A DNA stretch of 64,000 nucleotides from Litorivivens sp041624475 (lineage in GTDB: Bacteria; Pseudomonadota; Gammaproteobacteria; Pseudomonadales; Spongiibacteraceae). The DNA lies in assembly GCF_041624475.1 (NCBI RefSeq), contig NZ_JBFJUX010000001.1, positions 62,001 to 126,000 on the forward strand. The letters are read 5' to 3'. Of this stretch, positions 50,985 through 58,651 are shown piece by piece. The notes under the pieces were generated by a model, which saw only the letters and a program-made list of their open reading frames with translations, did no database searches and had not been told where the DNA came from. The first letter of the stretch is position 1. Each line of letters opens with the position of its first letter. The position numbers and the translations under genes were made by a program.

Positions 50985-52043
50985 ATGTCCGCTTCATGCC
51001 ACGGTAACGACGAGCACAACGACAAGCATAATAACCGCAGTATAGATTTTCTGTTCTGGGGCTCGCTTATTGGCGTCGGCACGCTTTTTATTCTTGGGGT
51101 TTATTTCCCCAAGGCTGTCAGCGGCCAGCCATGGCTCGAGACCATGGCCCACACAACACACCAGATGGTGAGTGCGATGTGGTGGGGCGTGGCAATCGGC
51201 GCACTGTTTATTGGCCTTCTCTCAAAGATTCCCCGCGACTTTATTATGTCGGTACTGGGGAAAGGCGGCACACTTTCTGGTTTATTCCGCGCTACCGCCG
51301 CTGGCGTTTTACTAGACCTGTGTTCGCACGGAATTTTAATGGTTGGTGCGAAGCTGTATGAGCGCGGCGCCAGCGCCGGTCAGGTCATTGCTTTTTTGCT
51401 GGCAAGCCCGTGGAATTCCTTTTCTCTAACCTTGGTGTTGATCGGACTGATCGGTCTGCAGTGGACGATTGCCTTTATCGCCCTATCCATGGTGATTGCA
51501 ATCACCACCGGCTTTGTATTTGATCGACTGGTAGATCGCGGCACACTGCCGCGCAACTTTAACACCACTTCTCTGCCGGAGGATTTTGAGTTCTGGCCCG
51601 AAGCCAAACGGAGTTTGGCAAAAACCGGTTTCGATTTCCGATTTGTGTTCGATGTTATCGTTCGCGGTATCAGAGATTCCAGGATGGTTGTTCGCTGGCT
51701 GTTATTTGGTATTTTGCTGGCCGGTATATTACGTGCGCTTCTGGAACCCGCTCAATACGAGCAGTTTTTTGGCCCAACGCTTGTTGGCCTGGCCATAACT
51801 ATTTTTGTAGCCACCGTTCTGGAGGTGTGTTCGGAGGGGTCAACGCCGGTTGCCGCTGATATACTGACCCGAGCCGGCGCGCCGGGTAACAGCTTTGCTT
51901 TTCTTATGGCCGGGGTTGCGACCGATTACACTGAAGTCATGGTGCTTAAAGATACCACCAGAAGCTGGAAATTGGCGCTGTTTCTACCGCTGATTGCCTT
52001 ACCGCAGATAGTGGTGGTGGCGTGGTTTATGAATGCTTATTAG
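50985..52043 (+). CDS. ArsP_1/DUF318 family permease
   Basis: The 352-residue protein starts with a His-rich cytoplasmic or metal-binding leader (MSASCHGNDEHNDKHNNRSI) and has about eight membrane segments in two repeats. The conserved GVLLDLCSHGILMVGAKLYE and LEVCSEGSTPVAADILTRAG motifs each carry a Cys-Ser core. This is the UPF0718/ArsP_1 permease pattern, which includes organoarsenical exporters and the Cu/Zn efflux protein SO_0444. The His-rich leader favours metal-ion export, as an inference. It is coupled to DUF6868. Confidence 0.87.
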   Translation: MSASCHGNDEHNDKHNNRSIDFLFWGSLIGVGTLFILGVYFPKAVSGQPWLETMAHTTHQMVSAMWWGVAIGALFIGLLSKIPRDFIMSVLGKGGTLSGLFRATAAGVLLDLCSHGILMVGAKLYERGASAGQVIAFLLASPWNSFSLTLVLIGLIGLQWTIAFIALSMVIAITTGFVFDRLVDRGTLPRNFNTTSLPEDFEFWPEAKRSLAKTGFDFRFVFDVIVRGIRDSRMVVRWLLFGILLAGILRALLEPAQYEQFFGPTLVGLAITIFVATVLEVCSEGSTPVAADILTRAGAPGNSFAFLMAGVATDYTEVMVLKDTTRSWKLALFLPLIALPQIVVVAWFMNAY

Positions 52044-52088
52044 TTAAAAAATAACGCGTCATGCTGTTTGAATAGTTGGGGATATTAG

Positions 52089-52523
52089 ATGACAAAACAA
52101 GAACACTTTAACTGCCTTGAGAGCATGTATGCTGCTGCTCCGGTCAATGAATTCTACAAGCCGATGATGAGCGTTCGCGAAGGCGAAGCGGTTATTGAAA
52201 TTGAGCTCTCGGAAAAGTTTCATCACTCGGCGGGCGGTGTGCACGGTTCGGTGTACTTTAAAATGCTGGATGACGCAGCCTTCTTCGCGGCCAACTCGCT
52301 TGAACCGGAATTTTTTGTGTTAACCACCTCATTTACCACCTACATTACGCGACCGGTCGCGTCTGGCAAAATGAAAGCGATTGGCAAGGTGGTAAACAGT
52401 AACAAGAGCCAGTTTATTGCCGAATCGGTTGTCTACGACGCGCAAGACCGGGAGATCGGTCGCGGCAGTGGTATTTTTGTTCGCGGCAAATTGCCCTTGG
52501 TTGATGCTGCGGGTTACGCATAG
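52089..52523 (+). CDS. PaaI-type hotdog thioesterase
   Basis: The 144-residue protein has the hotdog helix HHSAGGVHGSVYFKMLDDAA, with a HGS variant of the HGG motif and paired Asps, and FTTYITRPVASGKMKAIGKV. It is expected to act on acyl-CoA thioesters; specificity is unknown. It lies 45 bases after the permease gene on the same strand, with no clear functional relation. Confidence 0.87.
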   Translation: MTKQEHFNCLESMYAAAPVNEFYKPMMSVREGEAVIEIELSEKFHHSAGGVHGSVYFKMLDDAAFFAANSLEPEFFVLTTSFTTYITRPVASGKMKAIGKVVNSNKSQFIAESVVYDAQDREIGRGSGIFVRGKLPLVDAAGYA

Positions 52524-52549
52524 TCGAATATGCCCGCTTACGTTTGTGA

Positions 52550-53182
52550 TCAAACCAGGTTAAAGATCACCGCCGCGTAAAGGAAAAACCTCAGAAAGCG
52601 CGCCAGACCGAACAGCAGATAGGTTTTGAAGGGAAATTTAACCAGCCCCGCGACCGTACTGGCGATGGCGTAGGGAATGGGCAGCAGTGCTGCAATCAGA
52701 ATAAAGACTCCGCCCCATTTGCGAATAAATTCGACATGGCCAGCATGGCGCTCAAACAGGTAGGCGTGAACTTTCGGCAGATGTTCCAAACTTACGCCAA
52801 TACCGTAGGCCACTATGCCGCCCAGATAGGACACGGCTGCGAGTGCGCCGACCATCAGGTAAGGCATATCCGGGAAGCGCGCTTTGGCCCACAACATAAA
52901 AAGATCCGGCGGGATCATCCCGAGAAGGGACTCCGAAACAAAAAACAGGGCAAAGACAGCGCTGGGCCGCAACTGCTCGTGAATGAGCACCTGCAGTTCC
53001 TGCTGGTAAACCAGCACATAGGGTTGCAGCAGTAGGAAGGCGACTACAAAAATGGCGAGGGTCAGCAACACCTTTAGCAGGTTTTTCCCCACCAGCTCGT
53101 AAAAGCCACTGCTTTTGTAATAATCGTGCAGCAACCCAAGCTGTTCCCTTCTGCCGGGTCGTTTCACCGGGCCGGGCTTCAA
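52550..53182 (-). CDS. VTT-domain (DedA/YqaA-like) membrane protein
   Basis: The 210-residue protein has a charged start, a membrane segment (about 35-55) and then the VTT pattern: SESLLGMIPPDLFMLWAKAR, GALAAVSYLGGIVAYGIGVS and RKWGGVFILIAALLPIPYAI. Other VTT/DedA proteins flip lipids or maintain membrane homeostasis. Its ATG overlaps the stop codon of the upstream TonB receptor gene (ATGA), so it is translated with the receptor, which is unusual for this family. Confidence 0.87.
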   Translation of the reverse strand: MKPGPVKRPGRREQLGLLHDYYKSSGFYELVGKNLLKVLLTLAIFVVAFLLLQPYVLVYQQELQVLIHEQLRPSAVFALFFVSESLLGMIPPDLFMLWAKARFPDMPYLMVGALAAVSYLGGIVAYGIGVSLEHLPKVHAYLFERHAGHVEFIRKWGGVFILIAALLPIPYAIASTVAGLVKFPFKTYLLFGLARFLRFFLYAAVIFNLV

Positions 53183-55746
53183 AAGCGGAAACCCAACTCA
53201 ACTTCATAGCTCGCGGAGGGGTATACACCCCCGAAGTGGGTGCCGCGGAAACCCGGCGAATCCTGAGCGGCCGCCAGCGATTCGCGGCTGGTGACATTGT
53301 CACCAAACACGGTGATATGCCAGCTTTCGTCATGAGCCTTGATGCCCGCCTGTACCCCATAGGTTGTGCCGGGCACGCGCACATCAATCGGGTCGAGGTC
53401 GGTCGCCAGCGCCACTTCTGTGGTATAGCTGGCGGTCATTCCCGCGTGGGCGACAAAGGGCCAGTCGAACATCCCGCCCTGCCAACCGAGGGTGAGGGTG
53501 GTTTTCAGCTCAGGTACCAGACGCAGGCGGCGGCCAGTCAGATCACAGGGCGGCGGGTTGGTGTTTTCCGCGGTGCAGGCGGCGCGTTCAAATTCGGAAT
53601 ACTCGGATTCGGTCAGGGCGCCATTCAAACCGATCAGGATCGAATAGGGTGTCATCAGCATGGCTTCGTATTCGAGCCCGTAGATGGTTGCCGAGGCGGC
53701 GTTCTCCACCACGTAGCCGACGCCATTAAAGGTTGATACCTGCAGATCTTCAAAGTCGGTGTAGAACAGCGAGGCATTCAGGCGCGCAGCACCCCCAAGC
53801 CATTCGGATTTGGCGCCAATCTCATAGGTCAACGCGGTTTCGGCGTCGAACTCCAGGTTATTGGCGTTCACTGGCTGGCCTGTGTAGCCCCCGGATTTGT
53901 AGCCCTGCGCCACCGTCAGATAGGCCATCGCCGAATCGGTGAAATCGTATTGCAATGAGGCCTTGGGTGAGAAGTCCAGGCTGGTGCGATCGCGCTGCGC
54001 CTCGAATTGCGTATCGCCGGTAATGATGACCGGGAAAATCGTCGCGCCCTGAGGGTTGTCGCCCAGACAGAATCCCGGCACCGTCAGCAAGCGACCCTCA
54101 CAGCTTTCACCGGATAGCACCGCATTGCCCTCACCGCCGGTGCGGTTGTTAACCAGGGTGTGAGCCGTGTCGAGCTCTTTCTCTTCATAGCTCAGGCGGC
54201 CACCCAGGGTGAGGGACCAACTTTCGGCAAAATGCCAGGTTGCCTGACCAAACAGTGCGATGCTGTTGGTGATCTGATCGAAGCGAGTCAAGGCAGTTTC
54301 TACCGGCGCGGGCCCGCCTTCGGACTGCTGCCGGGCTTGAATTGTCTGCCCGGCTAATCGTCCGGAGGAGGCGTCGTTCAGCACTTGATCCTGACAACTC
54401 TCAGGGTCGGACGATCGCAGACAGGCCATGCGCTCCCCTTCGCCAGTGACCAGCAGCAGTTCGGAAAGCTCCAGAAATTCACGAATGTTGTAGTCCGCTT
54501 TTATGTCAGACTTCATATAAAACAGCCCGCCGACATATTCGAATAGGCCGGGCGGCGAGGTCACCCGCAACTCCTGACTAAACTGACGGAGCTCTTCATT
54601 GTTGTCCAGAATCAGAAAGGGTATCGGGGAAAAGTCCGCATCCAGACGCACCTCTTCATCAAGCCATGAGTAATTGGAGATGCTGGTCAGGGTGTAGTCA
54701 CCGCCGAAGGTCCAGTCTGCTTTAATGGTTGCGTTGTAGGCGTCGCGCGCCACTCGGCCCTTTTCATTCTTTGCAGTCAGTTCATCGTAGGGGTCGGCCG
54801 ATGTTTGTGGGTCGAACACCTGCATCGCCGCCAGATGCCGAGGCCGGGCGCTGATCAGCTGGCTGCCCTCGCCGTGCTGGCTCATCAGGGTGGCGTTCAG
54901 AGTCAGCCCCACGGTGAGGTCATCGCGAGCTGCCCATTCCAGACGCAGTCGCGCGGCTTCGTTATCGATATTTTCTTCGTCGATGTCGATAGTGGTGTTG
55001 TCCACACTGCCGTCGCGGGTCTGGCGCAACAACGCGGCACGCCAGCTGAGTTTTTCCGTTAGCGGCCCGGTGGCAACCAACCGATAACGCTGCTGATTGC
55101 GATCGCCCAGCAACACATCGCCCTTCATACCAAACTCCGGCTCCGGCATGGCGGTGCGAAAATGAATGGCGCCGGCAGAAGCATTTTTGCCAAACAGCGT
55201 TCCCTGAGGCCCGCGCATTACCTCGATGGTTTGAAGATCGAGCAGGGCCTGATTGATGTACGAGGCACGGCCGTAGTAAACCTCATCAATCAAGAGCGCC
55301 ACTGACTGCTCAAAACCCCGGTTGTAGCTGGAACCGAGACCGCGCATATAGATACTGGGGAACGACGGCGTGGCCAGTACGTCCAGATTGGGCACGTAGT
55401 TGGCAACCTCATTCATGTCGCCCATATTTTTCTCGGCGATATCATCACCGCCGATGGCGGTTATCGACAGAGGCACGGATTGGGCGCTTTCTTCACGCTT
55501 TTGGGCAGTAACGACAATTTCTTCCAGCGCTGGGCGTTCGCGCAGTCGACGGGGCGGCTTGGTGGCCTTGTCCGAGGAGTTTGTGGCCTCGTCTGTCGAA
55601 GATGACTTGGCTGATGTTTCTTGTCCGTAGCCGGGCGTCGCTGCCAGCACGGCCGCGCACAGAGTTGTCGCCGCGATGCCGCGTGCAGCCCGCAAAGGCA
55701 AGGGCGCCCGCAGCGCGCCCAATGGTCGAAAAGAAGCTAGTAACAT
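53179..55746 (-). CDS. TonB-dependent outer-membrane receptor
   Basis: The 855-residue protein has a signal peptide (ending ATPGYGQ, near residue 41), a low-complexity linker, the TonB-box-like ALEEIVVTAQKREESAQ, and a plug with SIYMRGLGSSYNRGFEQSVA and IEVMRGPQGTLFGKNASAGA. The barrel ends YEVELGFRF. It lies downstream of a FadR-type regulator and a fatty-acid-hydroxylase gene on the same strand, pointing to uptake of a lipid-like substrate (inference). The VTT gene overlaps its end. Confidence 0.94.
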   Translation of the reverse strand: MLLASFRPLGALRAPLPLRAARGIAATTLCAAVLAATPGYGQETSAKSSSTDEATNSSDKATKPPRRLRERPALEEIVVTAQKREESAQSVPLSITAIGGDDIAEKNMGDMNEVANYVPNLDVLATPSFPSIYMRGLGSSYNRGFEQSVALLIDEVYYGRASYINQALLDLQTIEVMRGPQGTLFGKNASAGAIHFRTAMPEPEFGMKGDVLLGDRNQQRYRLVATGPLTEKLSWRAALLRQTRDGSVDNTTIDIDEENIDNEAARLRLEWAARDDLTVGLTLNATLMSQHGEGSQLISARPRHLAAMQVFDPQTSADPYDELTAKNEKGRVARDAYNATIKADWTFGGDYTLTSISNYSWLDEEVRLDADFSPIPFLILDNNEELRQFSQELRVTSPPGLFEYVGGLFYMKSDIKADYNIREFLELSELLLVTGEGERMACLRSSDPESCQDQVLNDASSGRLAGQTIQARQQSEGGPAPVETALTRFDQITNSIALFGQATWHFAESWSLTLGGRLSYEEKELDTAHTLVNNRTGGEGNAVLSGESCEGRLLTVPGFCLGDNPQGATIFPVIITGDTQFEAQRDRTSLDFSPKASLQYDFTDSAMAYLTVAQGYKSGGYTGQPVNANNLEFDAETALTYEIGAKSEWLGGAARLNASLFYTDFEDLQVSTFNGVGYVVENAASATIYGLEYEAMLMTPYSILIGLNGALTESEYSEFERAACTAENTNPPPCDLTGRRLRLVPELKTTLTLGWQGGMFDWPFVAHAGMTASYTTEVALATDLDPIDVRVPGTTYGVQAGIKAHDESWHITVFGDNVTSRESLAAAQDSPGFRGTHFGGVYPSASYEVELGFRF

Positions 55747-55811
55747 TATTATCTCTGTGATCGTTTAAATTGCGTGGTCGCACACTCTAGGCGCGTAGCA
55801 GCCTCGGCGTT

Positions 55812-56489
55812 TCAGCGCTGCAAACCGTGAACGTTGTGAACGGTAGGCGACTTCTCAACCGATTTGATGTCAGGCGCTGTCCCCAACAGCACATCGCCCA
55901 GCCCGGTCGAAACTCCCCACCACAGGCTTTCGTCGCGATAGTGATGCAGGCGATGCATGCGCTGGCGCCGACGGTAGTAGGTAATCGGCGGGCACCAGGT
56001 GGTATGACCGATAAAGTGACAGAATTCGTAGTGCAGGGACAGCACAAAGAACGTCGCCAGCGCCCCGGTCGCGAGCTCTGCGCTGGGTAACAGCCAGTAG
56101 GCCAGTACGAACAACAGCGGCACCACCGTCGGGAAAACCTCTTTGTTGATGGTGATATCGCTCAGGTCTGAGGGGTCGGCGTGGTGCGCACGGTGGGTGC
56201 GGCCAACGTTGGGGTCGACCGTTTTGCCAAACAGCGTGAACGGTTTCATGTGCAGTAGATGCACGTGAATCAACCATTCCAGTACCGGCCAGAATGCCAG
56301 AATCGCCAGCGGCGCAATCAGGTCGGCGTAACTCCAGTTACCCAGATAAAGGCGCAGACCAACAAGACCGATGACGAGCGCGGTGAGAATGCGGGGGCTC
56401 AAATGCCCGTAGAAGGCCTTGAAAAACTCTTGGGCAGTCTTTGGGTTTTGCGGGTCTGTTGTGGCGGTGTCGGTGCCAGTGTCGGTCAT
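55812..56489 (-). CDS. Sterol desaturase / fatty acid hydroxylase family protein
   Basis: The 225-residue membrane protein has about four hydrophobic segments and the di-iron histidine clusters: HVHLLH near 89-94, RTHRAHH near 112-118, HYEFCHFIGH near 156-165, and MHRLHHYRDESLWWG near 187-201. These match the fatty-acid-hydroxylase superfamily, which oxidises lipids with O2. It starts inside the regulator stop codon (ATGA). With the TonB receptor downstream it suggests oxidation of an imported lipid or steroid (inference). Confidence 0.9.
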   Translation of the reverse strand: MTDTGTDTATTDPQNPKTAQEFFKAFYGHLSPRILTALVIGLVGLRLYLGNWSYADLIAPLAILAFWPVLEWLIHVHLLHMKPFTLFGKTVDPNVGRTHRAHHADPSDLSDITINKEVFPTVVPLLFVLAYWLLPSAELATGALATFFVLSLHYEFCHFIGHTTWCPPITYYRRRQRMHRLHHYRDESLWWGVSTGLGDVLLGTAPDIKSVEKSPTVHNVHGLQR

Positions 56490-57253
56490 GGGGTTTTTCC
56501 CTCGATTTGCGTGTTCGAACTGTCTTTAGCACTCTGCTCATACAGGTCGAGAAATTCGTAAATGGCGGCGCTGCTCTCGTCGATATAGTCCTTTGCACAG
56601 CGGGCCGCTTCATCGCGCTGACCCTGTCGCACCAGCATCGCAAGCCGCTCAAAAATATCCAGCTTCTGTTGTTGACCCGACAGCATCTGGGTCATAAGCC
56701 CCCACAGTGGCTCGTAGGTTCTGCGCAGCGAGTTGAAGGCGAGACGGTAGGCAATGTTGCCGCTGCCCTCCACCAGAATCTCCCAGAACTGGAAGGCCAA
56801 CAGCTGCACGGCTTCGGCTTCGTTGGTGGCCCGCATCTGCGCCACCACCGCGTTCAGACGGTCAGCCGTTTCGGCGTTTCCCTGAGTGGCCGCGTCGGCG
56901 GCAATCTCTGGCGACAGAACCTGCCGCATGCGAACAATGCTGCGTGCAACATCCACCTGAATCTGGCTGTGCCGGTCGAACAGCAGGTTCGGCAAAAGTT
57001 CTGCCCCCGCTTCGGCGCGATAATCCAACACCGTTGTCAGGCCGCCCTGCTTTACATCGACCAGTCGCGCCTGCTGGAGACGCTTGATCGCCTCGCGCAC
57101 GGCATTGCGGCTGACCCCCAGCATCTCGGACAGCAATCGTTCTGACGGCAGCTCTTCGCCGGCCTTCAGCTCCTGACTGACGATGCGGCTGCAGAGCTGG
57201 TCGTAGACCTCATCCGAAATCGAGCGTTTGTTGACTGCCTGGAACATGCGCAC
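56486..57253 (-). CDS. GntR/FadR-family transcriptional regulator
   Basis: The 255-residue protein has an N-terminal winged helix (PSERLLSEMLGVSRNAVREA and IKRLQQARLVDVKQGGLTTV) and a helical FCD ligand domain with conserved VQLLAFQFWEILVEGSGNIA. It is similar to FadR/VanR subfamily repressors of fatty acid and carboxylate genes. It is the first gene of the fatty-acid-hydroxylase / TonB receptor cluster and likely represses that operon and itself. Confidence 0.92.
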   Translation of the reverse strand: MRMFQAVNKRSISDEVYDQLCSRIVSQELKAGEELPSERLLSEMLGVSRNAVREAIKRLQQARLVDVKQGGLTTVLDYRAEAGAELLPNLLFDRHSQIQVDVARSIVRMRQVLSPEIAADAATQGNAETADRLNAVVAQMRATNEAEAVQLLAFQFWEILVEGSGNIAYRLAFNSLRRTYEPLWGLMTQMLSGQQQKLDIFERLAMLVRQGQRDEAARCAKDYIDESSAAIYEFLDLYEQSAKDSSNTQIEGKTP

Positions 57254-57320
57254 AGGGCCTCATCTATGAACGTTCTGTCTGCCATCTGCTCGGGCTGCGC
57301 TGCAGACGGAGTGGTCACTT

Positions 57321-57348
57321 ATCCTACCAGTGGACCAGCACTTGTCAA
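57321..57348 (-). promoter_or_regulatory. Promoter of the GntR operon with FadR-like half-sites
   Basis: On the minus strand TTGACA (57343-57348) is followed after 16 bases by TAGGAT (57321-57326), 68 bases before the regulator start. The spacer reads CTGGTCCACTGGT, two CTGGT half-sites similar to the CTGGTC half of FadR operators, so autoregulation is plausible. Confidence 0.5.
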
Positions 57349-57439
57349 TCCAAAGTTATTGGGCGTCAAAAATTGAGGCCGGGCGCGGGTTTCAGGCACA
57401 AACCCGCTTGTGCCAGTGGTCAGCGTGTTGTTATTTCAG

Positions 57440-58420
57440 CTAGACAGGACGTGAATTGTAGGTATGCCAATACAACTGGGCTTCTGAGGACTCGATTATC
57501 GAATCCAAATAGGCCGCCGCCGCTTTGGCGGTATAGGTTTGATCCAGCGTAATACCGCAGTCAGCAAACTTTGCGGTGGCCCGATCCCCTTCCTCAGTGC
57601 GCACGCCGTAGCCTTCGCCGTAGTAGGTGTCGATCAGCGTGGGCGGCGGTATCGGCGGCAGAGCGATCTTATTGCGAGACAACCATCGGCAGGTTCGCTT
57701 CATCAGCTGACCAACGGTGGCAACCGTGCAGGTGGGAATCGGACCGAGGTGTGAGGGCGCAACCCGGATTCCGACAATGTCGGTTCTGAGCCCGGCGATT
57801 GCCGCGCCAATCGTCAAACCGGCAACCGTCGCCGCCGAGCCAACAGGAACAACGATTTTATCGGGCATCGGGCACTGCCCCTGCTCGATTTGTTGGCGCA
57901 ATTCAAACGCCGCGTTGATAAAGCCAAGCGTGCCCGCAATATTGGAGCCACCGGCAAACAGGAAATAGTGCTTTCGCGAGAGGCGTAAGGGATGACCGTA
58001 GAAGCGCATAACGGTATGGGCCAGCGAGCCACAAAACTTGAGCTCGGCACCAAATTTTTTCATTCGCTGTAAATTGTCGCGCACAGTGTTTGACTCCGGC
58101 TGGTCAAACAAAAGGACCGTGCAGCGCAGACCCAGTTGCTGGCAGAGCATGGCGGTGGCAACACCGTGGTTGGTTCCGGTGGCGCCAAAGGTGACCACGT
58201 GTTCTCTACCCTGGGCCATGACCTCGGCCAGAATAAATTCCAGTTTGCGGATTTTATTTCCGCCGTACACGGCATGGGAAAGGTCATCCCGTTTTATCCA
58301 TGCGTTTGCGCCGACATTGGCCAATGCCTCGACCGGTGTCGGCAAATCCGCCAACTGCTGCCAAGGCAGGGCATCTTTTAACTGCGGATACGCATCGAAT
58401 AGAGGTCTGTTAGAGGTCAT
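57440..58420 (-). CDS. PLP-dependent D-cysteine desulfhydrase / ACC deaminase family enzyme
   Basis: The 326-residue fold-type II PLP enzyme has the cofactor lysine in VYGGNKIRKLE (Lys56), VTFGATGTNHGVATAMLC (phosphate-binding and substrate region), FAGGSNIAGTLGF and VPVGSAATVAGLTIGAAIA. It resembles D-cysteine desulfhydrases and ACC deaminases, and the key active-site residues that tell these apart cannot be judged by eye. It is upstream of, and divergent from, no known sulfur genes. It appears to be a single gene. Confidence 0.88.
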   Translation of the reverse strand: MTSNRPLFDAYPQLKDALPWQQLADLPTPVEALANVGANAWIKRDDLSHAVYGGNKIRKLEFILAEVMAQGREHVVTFGATGTNHGVATAMLCQQLGLRCTVLLFDQPESNTVRDNLQRMKKFGAELKFCGSLAHTVMRFYGHPLRLSRKHYFLFAGGSNIAGTLGFINAAFELRQQIEQGQCPMPDKIVVPVGSAATVAGLTIGAAIAGLRTDIVGIRVAPSHLGPIPTCTVATVGQLMKRTCRWLSRNKIALPPIPPPTLIDTYYGEGYGVRTEEGDRATAKFADCGITLDQTYTAKAAAAYLDSIIESSEAQLYWHTYNSRPV

Positions 58421-58625
58421 GCCAAGCTCGTCTTATTCGGCCAGTTTTAGGGTTGATCTGTTGATTTGAGGGCCTTTTTTACCCCTTCTTAGCTCTGATT
58501 ATAAAGCCCCGCTATACAGATTAACGTTTACCGCAAGGGAATACAGCGCTATTCAAATGCTGCATAAGCTCTCGCTCTTCGTCGCGCTATGGCAACAATT
58601 TTGTAACACCCCTTTAGTACATTCT

Positions 58626-58650
58626 CCGCCACTATTATTCGGTGTGGCGG
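58626..58650 (+). promoter_or_regulatory. Hairpin at the phoD translation start
   Basis: Perfect 7-bp arms CCGCCAC and GTGGCGG flank 11 bases and end one base before the ATG, covering the place of a ribosome site. No separate Shine-Dalgarno element is visible. Confidence 0.4.
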
Positions 58651-58651
58651 T

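Noticed and set aside
58593..58612. A Pho-box-like TTGTAAC/CTTTAGT before phoD.
   Set aside because: Each half matches the CTGTCAT consensus at only about four of seven positions, far weaker than the site at 20245.
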